A DNA stretch of 64,000 nt, taken from positions 62,001 to 126,000 of the forward strand of contig NZ_QFRW01000083.1 of NCBI RefSeq assembly GCF_003265355.1. Direction: 5' to 3'. Below, piece by piece: positions 8,752 to 15,984 of this stretch (positions are counted from its first letter, which is position 1; every line of letters begins with the position of its first letter). Both the position numbers and the translations under genes were made by a program. This DNA is from Glycomyces dulcitolivorans. GTDB lineage: Bacteria > Actinomycetota > Actinomycetes > Mycobacteriales > Micromonosporaceae. The notes under the pieces are model-generated. The model was given only the letters and a program-made list of their open reading frames with translations. It made no database searches and was not told the origin of the DNA.

Positions 8752-9684
8752 TCAGCGGTAAGCGGCGAGGTGGCGGCGCTCGGCGACGAACGCGGCGATG
8801 TCGCGCAGCCAGTCGGAGCCGGTGGACAGTCGCAGGTGGGCGGCTCCGCCGGAGCGGATGCCCGCGGCGATGCGGGCGCGCTGCTCGGCGGCGGCCTCGG
8901 CGTAGCGGGCGCGGAAGCGGGCGTTGCCGGTCTGGATCTCGACGGTGGCGCCGGTCTCGGGGTCGATGAGGTCGAGGACGCCGACGTCGGGGAGCGCGAG
9001 CTCGGCGGGGTCGAGGACCTCGACGCACAGGACCTGCTGGCGCACCGCGAGGCGGCGCAGTTCGCGGGACCAGTCGCTCGGATTGTCTTCATCTTCAAGG
9101 AAGTCGGAGATGACGACGGCGAGGCCGCGGCGGCGGGCGTGGCGGCGGGTCTTGTCGATGAGGTCGGCGAGACCTTGCACAGGCGCATTCCGGCCTTCGG
9201 CCTTCATGCGGTCCGCGCCTTCGCCGCGCGGCAGGGCCGTGACGGTGCGCAGCAGCGAGCGGGCGCCGCCGCGGCCGGGACGGGGCGGGATCGCCTTGGC
9301 GGGGCCGCCTTCGGTGACGACGGCGCCGATGCGGTTGCCGCCGCGCCCGGCGAGGTAGGAGAACGCGGCGACGGCGCCTTCGGCGAGTTCGCGCTTGAGC
9401 ATGCCGACGGTCCCGAAGTCCAGGCTCGGCGACAGGTCGATCGCCAGCCACGTCTCCAGTTCGCGGTCGGCGATGGTGGTGCGCACGTGCGGGACGGTGG
9501 TGCGGGCGGTGACCGGCCAGTCCATGCGGCGCACGTCGTCTCCGGCCCGGTACTCGCGGGCCTCGCCGGGCTCGGAGCCGGCGCCGGGGAGCAGGCCCAG
9601 GTAGTCGCCGTGGAGCAGCCCGTCGAGGCGGCGGGTGACCATGAGCTGGAGGCGGTCGAGGGCGCGCAGGTCGGCGGCGTTCAC
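8752..9684 (-). CDS. DUF58 domain protein, MoxR partner
   Basis: This 310-residue protein carries the DUF58 core GDYLGLLPGAGSEPGEAREY followed by GDDVRRMDWPVTART, and a VWA-like fold with a degenerate MIDAS (AIDLSPSLDFG). Proteins of this family are encoded next to MoxR AAA+ ATPases and are thought to be their substrates or adaptors. No membrane segment is visible. It starts with GTG five bases past the moxR stop, so translational coupling is likely. Counterpart of Rv1480. Confidence 0.88.
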   Translation of the reverse strand: MNAADLRALDRLQLMVTRRLDGLLHGDYLGLLPGAGSEPGEAREYRAGDDVRRMDWPVTARTTVPHVRTTIADRELETWLAIDLSPSLDFGTVGMLKRELAEGAVAAFSYLAGRGGNRIGAVVTEGGPAKAIPPRPGRGGARSLLRTVTALPRGEGADRMKAEGRNAPVQGLADLIDKTRRHARRRGLAVVISDFLEDEDNPSDWSRELRRLAVRQQVLCVEVLDPAELALPDVGVLDLIDPETGATVEIQTGNARFRARYAEAAAEQRARIAAGIRSGGAAHLRLSTGSDWLRDIAAFVAERRHLAAYR

Positions 9685-9688
9685 GCGG

Positions 9689-10762
9689 CTACCAGGCCCC
9701 CGGCTGCTGGGGCTGCTGGTAGGCGGGTTCGGCGGTGCGCGGGGCGGCGTCCTGGCGCGGGGTCACGGTGGGGGCCGGGACGGCCTGGAGCAGCTGGACG
9801 ACGAGGCGGTCGGCGGTGATGCCGTCGGCCATGGCGTCGTAGGAGAGCACGAGCCGGTGGCGCAGGACGTCGGGCGCGATGTCGTCGAGGTCCTGCGGGA
9901 GCGCGTAGTCCCTGCCGCGCAGGAGCGCGATGGCGCGGGTGGCGCGGATGAGGCCGAGCGAGGCGCGCGGGCTGGCCCCGTACTGGATGTGGCGGGCGAT
10001 GGCGCCGAGGCCCGCGGCGGCGGGGTTGCGGGTGGCCATGACGATGCGCACGGCGTAGTCGACGAGGGCGTTGTGGATGAACACGCCGTCGGAGGCCTGC
10101 TGGAGGCGCAGGAGGTCGTCGGTGTCGAGGACCCGGTCGGGCACGGGCGAGTCGACGCCCATGCGGAAGACGATCTCGCGCTCCTCGGCGTCGGTGGGGT
10201 AGCCGACGTTGATCTTGAACAGGAAGCGGTCGCGCTGGGCCTCGGGGAGGGGGTAGACGCCCTCCTGCTCGATCGGGTTCTGGGTGGCCATGACCAGGAA
10301 CGGCTTGGGCAGGACGTGGGTCTGGCCGCCGATGGAGATGCGGCCCTCGGCCATGACCTCCAGCATCGCGGACTGGACTTTCGCGGGGGCGCGGTTGATC
10401 TCGTCGGCGAGCACGAAGTTGGTGTAGACCGGGCCCAGCTCGACGTCGAAGGACTCCGAGGACTGCCGGTAGATGCGGGTGCCGACGATGTCGGCGGGGA
10501 CCAGGTCGGGCGTGAACTGGATGCGGTTGAAGTCGGCGCCGACGACCTTGGCCATGGTCTCGACCGCGAGGGTCTTCGCCACGCCGGGCACGCCTTCGAT
10601 GAGGCAGTGGCCGCGCGCCAGGAGCGCCGCGAACATCCGCTCCACCAGGGCGTCCTGGCCGACGATGACCTTCTTGATCTCGAACAGGGCCTTCTCCAGC
10701 AGGGCGGCGTTCTCCGCCGGGGTGGGAAGGCCGTTCGATCCCGATCCCTCGGGTGATCCCAT
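9689..10762 (-). CDS. moxR: MoxR family AAA+ ATPase
   Basis: This 357-residue chaperone-like ATPase has Walker A GVPGVAKT (about 58-65), Walker B FVLADEINRAP, sensor 1 MATQNPIEQEG and the Arg-rich sensor 2 region near SPRASLGLIRATRA. MoxR ATPases cooperate with VWA proteins to insert cofactors or assemble protein complexes, often in the envelope or under stress. The C-terminal 30 residues are Pro/Gln-rich and poorly conserved. It heads the moxR-DUF58-VWA operon. The 387-bp upstream gap carries several inverted repeats that may regulate it. Confidence 0.92.
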   Translation of the reverse strand: MGSPEGSGSNGLPTPAENAALLEKALFEIKKVIVGQDALVERMFAALLARGHCLIEGVPGVAKTLAVETMAKVVGADFNRIQFTPDLVPADIVGTRIYRQSSESFDVELGPVYTNFVLADEINRAPAKVQSAMLEVMAEGRISIGGQTHVLPKPFLVMATQNPIEQEGVYPLPEAQRDRFLFKINVGYPTDAEEREIVFRMGVDSPVPDRVLDTDDLLRLQQASDGVFIHNALVDYAVRIVMATRNPAAAGLGAIARHIQYGASPRASLGLIRATRAIALLRGRDYALPQDLDDIAPDVLRHRLVLSYDAMADGITADRLVVQLLQAVPAPTVTPRQDAAPRTAEPAYQQPQQPGAW

Positions 10763-10882
10763 ATCGGCTCCAAGTTCGTCGTTCTTCGGTGGCGCAGCGG
10801 TCCGGTGCTGTCGATGGTAGTGCGCCCGTACGAGGGCCGCAGGGGGCCGGAGGGACCCGTTTGGCGCATTCCCACCGCCTTT

Positions 10883-10898
10883 TGTCGGGAACCCGACA
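10883..10898. promoter_or_regulatory. Perfect 16-bp palindrome upstream of moxR
   Basis: TGTCGGGAACCCGACA is a perfect dyad (7+2+7) in the 387-bp gene-free gap 10763-11149. It lies about 120 bp upstream of moxR and has the look of a dimeric repressor site. No known regulator box is recognised. Confidence 0.4.
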
Positions 10899-10953
10899 GT
10901 TCTGCCCGAACCCCTTGCGGCGCAGCAGGTCTAGACTGCGCGCGGCCCCGGGC

Positions 10954-10978
10954 GGCAAACCCCTGGGGGGTGTTTGCC
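10954..10978. repeat. Inverted repeat, hairpin candidate
   Basis: GGCAAAC (10954-10960) and GTTTGCC (10972-10978) flank a C/G-rich centre that can extend the stem. It lies in the same gene-free gap as the 16-bp palindrome. Role unknown. Confidence 0.4.
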
Positions 10979-11046
10979 CTGGAGCGTGACACGCCGCGCG
11001 GATTCAATCCGTTGCTGCGAAATGTCGGAGCGCTATGCTTTCTCCA

Positions 11047-11078
11047 ACCCGCACGACTTCCCCCGTGGTCGTGCGGGT
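11047..11078. repeat. 11-bp stem inverted repeat upstream of the hydrolase gene
   Basis: ACCCGCACGAC (11047-11057) pairs perfectly with 11068-11078 around a 10-nt loop. It ends 72 bp before the hydrolase start. It could be a terminator without a U-tract or a small RNA/operator element; nothing else in the flanks decides this. Confidence 0.4.
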
Positions 11079-11136
11079 CTCCTGTTCTCCGGACCACGGC
11101 GCGCCGCGACGGCCCGTCCGCAGGTCCGCGCGCCAC

Positions 11137-11142
11137 TAGAAT
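11137..11142 (+). promoter_or_regulatory. -10 TAGAAT, leaderless start
   Basis: TAGAAT (five of six to consensus) is 7 nt before the ATG at 11150 and no ribosome binding site intervenes. Confidence 0.5.
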
Positions 11143-11149
11143 CACTCTC

Positions 11150-11713
11150 ATGTCCCGCCGCCGCCAGGCCCTCCTCCTTCCCGGACGCAACTACAGCGTC
11201 CAAGGGCCGCTGCTGATGTACACCCACGTGGCGCTGCAATCGCGTGGGGCGCATACGTACCCGATCGAATGGAAGGACGTCGACCGGCTGGCCGCCGACG
11301 AGCAGACCATGGTCGAGGGCGTGTGCGAGCAGACCGAGACGGTCCTCGACCGGGTCCACAACGACGACCCGCCGCTGCTGGTCGGCAAGTCCCTCGGCAC
11401 CGCCGCGGCCGTGCTCGCCGCCCACCACGGGCTCCCGGCGATCTGGTTCACGCCCCTGCTCAAGGACTACTCGATCGTCCAGGCCCTGCGCCGCGCCACC
11501 GCCCCGTTCCTGCTCATCGGCGGCACCGCCGACCCGGCGTGGAACCAGGCGCTCGCACGCGAGCTGCCCGGCGAGGTGTGCGAGATCCGCGGCGCCGACC
11601 ACGGCATGTTCCTGCGCGGGAGGCCCCTGGTGGACTCGGCGAACGCGCTCGCCGACGTCATCGAGGCGGTCGAGGCGTTCATCGACACAGCGGTGTGGCC
11701 TCGCCACGGCTGA
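11150..11713 (+). CDS. Small alpha/beta hydrolase
   Basis: This 187-residue protein has a nucleophile elbow GKSLG (LLVGKSLGTAAA), a following IGGTADPAW strand with the likely acid, and GADHGMF with the likely His, a compact alpha/beta-hydrolase lacking a large cap. The family includes esterases and dienelactone-hydrolase-like enzymes; the substrate is unknown. Position -10 TAGAAT exactly 7 nt upstream and no Shine-Dalgarno sequence suggest a leaderless mRNA. It opens a short plus-strand run with the Cys-rich small protein and the PH-domain pair, all closely spaced. Confidence 0.72.
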   Translation: MSRRRQALLLPGRNYSVQGPLLMYTHVALQSRGAHTYPIEWKDVDRLAADEQTMVEGVCEQTETVLDRVHNDDPPLLVGKSLGTAAAVLAAHHGLPAIWFTPLLKDYSIVQALRRATAPFLLIGGTADPAWNQALARELPGEVCEIRGADHGMFLRGRPLVDSANALADVIEAVEAFIDTAVWPRHG

Positions 11714-11736
11714 CCGCGATGACGCACAATCGCACT

Positions 11737-11955
11737 GTGCCCGACAGTGCCGCTCCGAACGACAGCGAGACCACACCCGTCTGCTCCTCCCGCGGCTGCC
11801 GCCGCGACGCGGCCTGGATGCTGCTGTGGCGCAACCCGCGCATCCACGGCGCCGAGCGCGTCAAGCGCTGGGCCGCCTGCGAGGAGCACCTGCCGGTGCT
11901 GCGCGACTTCCTCACCGCACGCGGATTCCCGTGCGAGACGGAGAGAGTGGAATGA
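11737..11955 (+). CDS. Small Cys-containing conserved protein
   Basis: This 72-residue product has a C-x5-C pair (VCSSRGC) and a CEEH motif in WAACEEHLPVL, with LWRNPRIHG between, so it could bind a metal. I recognise it as a small actinobacterial protein usually found beside PH-domain membrane proteins; its function is not known to me. CACAAT lies 6 nt before the GTG at 11737, favouring that leaderless start; an in-frame ATG at 11719 would add six residues. The PH-domain gene begins 7 nt later, so the two are co-transcribed. Confidence 0.65.
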   Translation: MPDSAAPNDSETTPVCSSRGCRRDAAWMLLWRNPRIHGAERVKRWAACEEHLPVLRDFLTARGFPCETERVE

Positions 11956-11962
11956 TCAAGGC

Positions 11963-12469
11963 ATGAGCCCGAAAGCGACCCCGGTGTGGGACCTGTGGCC
12001 CGGCGACCTCCAGTGGCAGCCGATGTCCCCGCAGCTGCGCACCGTGTGGGTACTGCGGAGCCTCCTCAACGTCCTCCTCCTGGCGATCCTCGCGGCCGTG
12101 CCGCTGTGCATCTGGCTGGGCTGGGACGGGCTCCTGTGGGCCCTCGGCGGGTACGTCGTCCTCGCGGGTCTCCGCGCCTGGGCCGTCGCGCGGACGGTGC
12201 GGACCTGGGGCTACGCCGAGCGCGAGGAGGACCTGGTGGTGCGCCACGGGCTCCTGACCAGGCGATTGAGCATCGTCCCCTACGGCCGCATCCAGCTCAT
12301 CGACCTCTCCGCCGGGCCCATCGAGCGGATGTTCGGCCTCACCACCGTCCAGGTGCGCACCGCGGCCCTCGGCTCGACCACCGAGGTCCCCGGGCTCGAC
12401 CCGCCCGTCGCGTCCGCGCTGCGCGACCGGCTCGCCGTCCGGGCCGCCGAGGTCCGGGAGGGGCTGTGA
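11963..12469 (+). CDS. PH domain-containing membrane protein (YdbS-like)
   Basis: This 168-residue protein has two transmembrane helices near residues 30-70 (LLNVLLLAILAAVPLCIWL; LLWALGGYVVLAGLRAWAV). A bacterial PH (bPH2) domain follows, with the signature VVRHGLLTRRLSIVPYGRIQLIDL. YdbS-type proteins are membrane-bound and occur with a larger YdbT partner, as here. The last bases overlap the next start (GTGA), indicating translational coupling. The biological role of the pair is not established. Confidence 0.85.
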   Translation: MSPKATPVWDLWPGDLQWQPMSPQLRTVWVLRSLLNVLLLAILAAVPLCIWLGWDGLLWALGGYVVLAGLRAWAVARTVRTWGYAEREEDLVVRHGLLTRRLSIVPYGRIQLIDLSAGPIERMFGLTTVQVRTAALGSTTEVPGLDPPVASALRDRLAVRAAEVREGL

Positions 12470-13884
12470 GCGACGAGCCCGCTCCCCCGCTGGCGGAGGC
12501 GCCGCTCGGGCCCGAGCCGTACGCGCCGACCGCCCCGCCTCAAGGCCTCCAGCGCCAGCGCCTGCACCCGCTCACGCCGCTGCTGGAGAGCTTCCGGTTC
12601 CTGACCGCGGCCGCCGCCGCGGCGGGCATCCAGGCGTTCACCTCAAGGAACTTCCTGTTCGCGATCTACATCGCGCTCGCGGCCGCCGTGGTCGGCGGGA
12701 TCGCGAGCCTCATCGCGCTCCAGTACCGCGGCTTCGTGATCTGGGGCCGCGAACTGCACATCTACGGCGGCGTGTTCACCCGCAGCCACCGCACGGTCCC
12801 GCTCGACCGGCTCCAGTCGGTGGACCTGGTGCGCCCGATCAGGGCGCGGCTGTTCGGCTTGGCGCAGTTGAACATCGAGGTCGCCGGCGGCGACGGGACC
12901 GACGCGAGGCTGGCGTACCTCAAGGCCGACCGGGCCCTGGAGCTGCGCGCCGAGCTGCTGGCGATCGCGGGACGCCCGGCCGCGGCCCCGGAGCCGGAGG
13001 CGCCCGAAGGGGAGCCGGTGGACCGGGACGCGGGGCTGCTGGTCCCGCAGGTCACGGTGAAGCGCCTGGCGCTGGCGTCGCTCCTGGAGGCGCTGCCGGT
13101 GCAGATCACGGCGATCCTGGTGCTGGGGACGGCGTTCGGGGTGACCGGGTCGATCTTCGGATTCAGCACGGTCGCGACCACGCTGTGGGTGGGCTTCTTC
13201 GCCCCAGCACTGCTGGGGTATCTCCAGAGCACCGTGGCGATGGTGAACCGGTTCCTGCGCAACGGCCGCTTCCGCATCGGCCGCGACGGCGGCAACCTGC
13301 TCATCCAGCGCGGCCTGACCGACACCAGCCACGAGACCGTCCCGGTCGACCGGGTCACGGGCGTGAGCTTCGACGAACCGGTCATGTGGCGCTCGCGCCG
13401 GTGGCGGCGCGTGGAGGTGTGGACGGCGGCGGTGGCGCAGCAGAGCGCGACGGCGACGAGGTCGACCACGGCGCTGCCGGTGGGCGATCCGGACCAGGTC
13501 GCGATCGTGGCGGCCGCGGCGGTCCCGGACCTGCCGAGCGTGTTCGAGACCGAGCGGCCGCCGGTGCGGGCGCGGTGGCGGATGCCGTTGGCGTGGAAGA
13601 AGACCGGTGCGGCGTTGACGGACCGGGCGTTCGTGGTGCGGCACGGGCTGTGGGTGAACACCCATGTGGCGGTGCCGTACGCGCGCATCCAGTCGGTGAA
13701 GGTGACCCAGGGCCGCATTCAGCGGATGCAGGGCCTGGCAACGGTGCGGGCCCTCGCTGCGGGCGGGGTCGGGCACGACGCGGTCGCGTACCACCGGGAC
13801 GCGCGCGAGGCGGTCGCGATGGCGGCGGAGCTGCGGGACCGGGCCGATGCCGCGGCCGCCCTGGAGCGGCCGCGGCTCTCCTGA
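12466..13884 (+). CDS. Multi-PH domain membrane protein (YdbT-like)
   Basis: The 472-residue product carries three bPH2 modules, recognised by VFTRSHRTVPLDRLQSVDL, IQRGLTDTSHETVPVDRVTGV and VNTHVAVPYARIQSVKVTQG. Transmembrane segments lie between them (LFAIYIALAAAVVGGIASLIAL; LPVQITAILVLGTAFGVTG). It is the larger partner of the YdbS-like protein, with which its start overlaps by 4 bp. The stop at 13882-13884 is one base from the hisG stop on the other strand, so the two units converge with no visible terminator between them. Confidence 0.86.
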   Translation: MSDEPAPPLAEAPLGPEPYAPTAPPQGLQRQRLHPLTPLLESFRFLTAAAAAAGIQAFTSRNFLFAIYIALAAAVVGGIASLIALQYRGFVIWGRELHIYGGVFTRSHRTVPLDRLQSVDLVRPIRARLFGLAQLNIEVAGGDGTDARLAYLKADRALELRAELLAIAGRPAAAPEPEAPEGEPVDRDAGLLVPQVTVKRLALASLLEALPVQITAILVLGTAFGVTGSIFGFSTVATTLWVGFFAPALLGYLQSTVAMVNRFLRNGRFRIGRDGGNLLIQRGLTDTSHETVPVDRVTGVSFDEPVMWRSRRWRRVEVWTAAVAQQSATATRSTTALPVGDPDQVAIVAAAAVPDLPSVFETERPPVRARWRMPLAWKKTGAALTDRAFVVRHGLWVNTHVAVPYARIQSVKVTQGRIQRMQGLATVRALAAGGVGHDAVAYHRDAREAVAMAAELRDRADAAAALERPRLS

Positions 13885-13885
13885 T

Positions 13886-14731
13886 CTAGAGGCGGCAGGC
13901 GTCGATGTTCGACGCGAGGATGCCGCGGGCGCCCAGCTCGTAGAGGGCGTCCATGACGCGGTGCAGGTCGGCGCGCTCGGTCATCGACTGGACGGCGACC
14001 CACCCTTCCCGATGCAGCGGGGAGATCGTCGGGGACTCGATGCCGGGGGTCAGCTCGACCGCGGATTCGAGGAGCTCGGCGCGCACGTCGTAGGCGAGCA
14101 TGACGTACGAGCGGGCGACCAGGACGCCGCGCAGGCGCCGCAGCAGCTGCTCGATGTTCGCGGTCTCGCCGTTGCCGGTCTTGCGGACCAGGACGGCCTC
14201 GGAGTGCATGATCGGGTCGCCGAAGACGGCGAGTCCGGCCTGCTTGAGGGTCGTGCCGGTCTCGACGACGTCGGCGATGGCGTCGGCGACGCCGAGGGCG
14301 ATCGCGTTCTCCACGGCGCCGGCGAGTTCGACGATGGCGGTCTTGACGCCGTGGGCGTCGAGGTCGCGCTGGACGACGCCCGGGTAGGAGGTCGCGATGC
14401 GCTTCCCGTCGAGGCCGGCGACGGAGTCGATCTCGCCGGGGCGGCCCGCGTAGCGGAACGTGGAGCGGCCGAAGCCGAGCGCCAGGACCTCTTCGACCTC
14501 GGCGCCGGAGTTGACGGCGAGGTCGCGGCCGGTGATGCCCAGGTCGAGGTCGCCGGAGGCGACGTAGGTGGCGATGTCGCCGGGGCGCAGGTAGAAGAAC
14601 TCGACGCCGTTGTCGGCGTCGACGGACTGGAGGTCGCGGCTGGACCGGCGCTGCCGGTAACCGGCCTCGGTCAGCATGTCGGTGGCGCCCTGTGAGAGCG
14701 CGCCCTTGTTGGGCACGGCGATGCGGAGCAT
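13886..14731 (-). CDS. hisG: ATP phosphoribosyltransferase (long form)
   Basis: The 281-residue enzyme joins ATP and PRPP in the first step of histidine synthesis. The start MLRIAVPNKGAL, the PRPP-binding loop region around VETGTTLKQAGL and a C-terminal ACT-like regulatory domain (about residues 210-281) show the long, hexameric, histidine-inhibited form that does not need HisZ. It follows hisE by 15 nt and is probably co-transcribed, the usual actinobacterial hisE-hisG pair away from the main his cluster. Confidence 0.95.
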   Translation of the reverse strand: MLRIAVPNKGALSQGATDMLTEAGYRQRRSSRDLQSVDADNGVEFFYLRPGDIATYVASGDLDLGITGRDLAVNSGAEVEEVLALGFGRSTFRYAGRPGEIDSVAGLDGKRIATSYPGVVQRDLDAHGVKTAIVELAGAVENAIALGVADAIADVVETGTTLKQAGLAVFGDPIMHSEAVLVRKTGNGETANIEQLLRRLRGVLVARSYVMLAYDVRAELLESAVELTPGIESPTISPLHREGWVAVQSMTERADLHRVMDALYELGARGILASNIDACRL

Positions 14732-14746
14732 GGCGGACGGGCCTTT

Positions 14747-15010
14747 CTAGAGGTACCGGTAGACGTCGTCGACGCTGATGCCGCGGGCGACCATCATCAC
14801 CTGGAGGTGGTAGAGGAGCTGGGAGATCTCCTCGGCCGCGGCTTCGTCGGACTCGTACTCGGCGGCCATCCAGACCTCGGCCGCCTCTTCGACGATCTTC
14901 TTGCCGATGGCATGGACGCCGGCGTCGAGGGCGGCGACGGTGCCGGAGCCCTCGGGGCGGGTGACTGCTTTCTCGGCGAGTTCGGCGTAGAGCTGCTCGA
15001 AGGTCTTCAC
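14747..15010 (-). CDS. hisE: Phosphoribosyl-ATP pyrophosphatase
   Basis: This 87-residue member of the all-alpha NTP pyrophosphatase family hydrolyses PR-ATP to PR-AMP, the second histidine step. The [13 protein letters not shown] metal-binding helix and the [14 protein letters not shown] helix are typical. I chose the GTG at 15010 so that the protein begins [11 protein letters not shown], as HisE proteins usually do; a GTG at 15034 adds eight residues. TAGAAT lies 8 nt upstream of the chosen start with no ribosome binding site. Confidence 0.92.
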   Translation of the reverse strand: MKTFEQLYAELAEKAVTRPEGSGTVAALDAGVHAIGKKIVEEAAEVWMAAEYESDEAAAEEISQLLYHLQVMMVARGISVDDVYRYL

Positions 15011-15018
15011 GTCCGCGA

Positions 15019-15024
15019 ATTCTA
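15019..15024 (-). promoter_or_regulatory. -10 TAGAAT of hisE-hisG
   Basis: On the minus strand TAGAAT ends 8 nt before the hisE GTG, consistent with a leaderless or near-leaderless transcript. No convincing -35 is seen. Confidence 0.45.
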
Positions 15025-15132
15025 CGCGGCGCACCGGCCGGGACCGTCGCCGACGCGGCGCGGCGACCGCAGTGCGGGACGGCGGAGACTGAGATCACGG
15101 CGGGGACAAATTCGCACGTTTCGGGCCTGGAC

Positions 15133-15160
15133 ATTAATTGGGTCGCATGATCTAATTAAT
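15133..15160. promoter_or_regulatory. AT-rich inverted repeat upstream of the GH12 gene
   Basis: ATTAATT (15133-15139) and AATTAAT (15154-15160) form an inverted repeat 65-92 bp upstream of the GH12 start, in a strikingly AT-rich patch. A TCTAAT at 15174-15179 could be the -10. The repeat may be a regulator site. It does not resemble the CebR box seen at the GH6 gene. Confidence 0.4.
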
Positions 15161-15224
15161 ACATCGACATTCATCTAATGACTGTCGGTGACTGAACCCG
15201 CGATTCTTGAGAAAGGCGCTCCCC

Positions 15225-15929
15225 ATGCGACGCAGATCGCTCCTCACCGCCGCGCTGGCCGGGCCGCTGGCCACCGCGGCCGCCGTAGGCGCCGTCCAAT
15301 CCCCGGCACAGGCCGCCACCTGGTCCTCCTCCGACCGGTGGGGCTCCTGGCAGACCGGGTCCTACACGCTCTACAACAACGTCTGGGGCAGCGGCTACGG
15401 GCCGCAGACGATCTGGGCGAACTCCGCCAGCAACTGGGGCGTGTGGGCCGACCACCCGAACACCGGCGGCATCAAGTCCTACCCGAACGTGTCCCGCACG
15501 CTCGGGCGCACGGTCTCCAGCATGGGGAACGTGTCGAGCAACCTCAACGTCTCGGTGCCCACCGGTTCGGGCCTGGCCTACAACACCGCGTACGACGTGT
15601 GGGGCAACGGCCACGCCCACGAGATCATGATCTGGACGCAGTGGTACGGCCCGGTCGGGCCGATCGGCTCCCACCAGACCACCGTCAACCTCGGCGGCCG
15701 CAACTGGCGCTACCACCAGGGCAGCAACGGCGCCAACCCGGTCTACAGCTTCCTGGCGGAGAGCCAGTTCACCAGCGGGTCGGTGAACATCACCGCGATC
15801 TGCCAGTGGCTGGTCAACACCGGCCGGATGCCGAACGTGCGGATCGACCAGATCCAGCTGGGCTGGGAGATCACCTCCGCGTCCGGGGGCAAGAACTTCA
15901 ACTGCAACAGCTACTCGCTCACCTTCTAG
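15225..15929 (+). CDS. Secreted GH12 endo-beta-1,4-glucanase/xyloglucanase
   Basis: This 234-residue protein has a twin-arginine-like signal (MRRRSLLTAALAG, cleavage near AQAA, about residue 31) and a single GH12 beta-jelly-roll domain. The two catalytic glutamates appear in HEIMIW (nucleophile) and GWEITS (acid/base). GH12 enzymes cut cellulose, xyloglucan or mixed glucans; no carbohydrate-binding module follows, so soluble glucans are plausible. I chose the ATG at 15225, preceded by GAAAGG, over an in-frame TTG six codons upstream. A GH2 gene converges from the other side, and a GH6 cellulase lies 10 kb away. Confidence 0.9.
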   Translation: MRRRSLLTAALAGPLATAAAVGAVQSPAQAATWSSSDRWGSWQTGSYTLYNNVWGSGYGPQTIWANSASNWGVWADHPNTGGIKSYPNVSRTLGRTVSSMGNVSSNLNVSVPTGSGLAYNTAYDVWGNGHAHEIMIWTQWYGPVGPIGSHQTTVNLGGRNWRYHQGSNGANPVYSFLAESQFTSGSVNITAICQWLVNTGRMPNVRIDQIQLGWEITSASGGKNFNCNSYSLTF

Positions 15930-15940
15930 CGCTGCCGCAC

Positions 15941-15970
15941 AGGGCCTCCCGGCTTGGGACGGGAGGCCCT
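15941..15970. terminator. Bidirectional hairpin between GH12 and GH2
   Basis: An 11-bp perfect stem (15941-15951 with 15960-15970) around an 8-nt loop lies 12 nt after the GH12 stop and 15 nt after the convergent GH2 stop. It probably ends both transcripts. Confidence 0.75.
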
Positions 15971-15984
15971 CACCCGTGCCCGGC

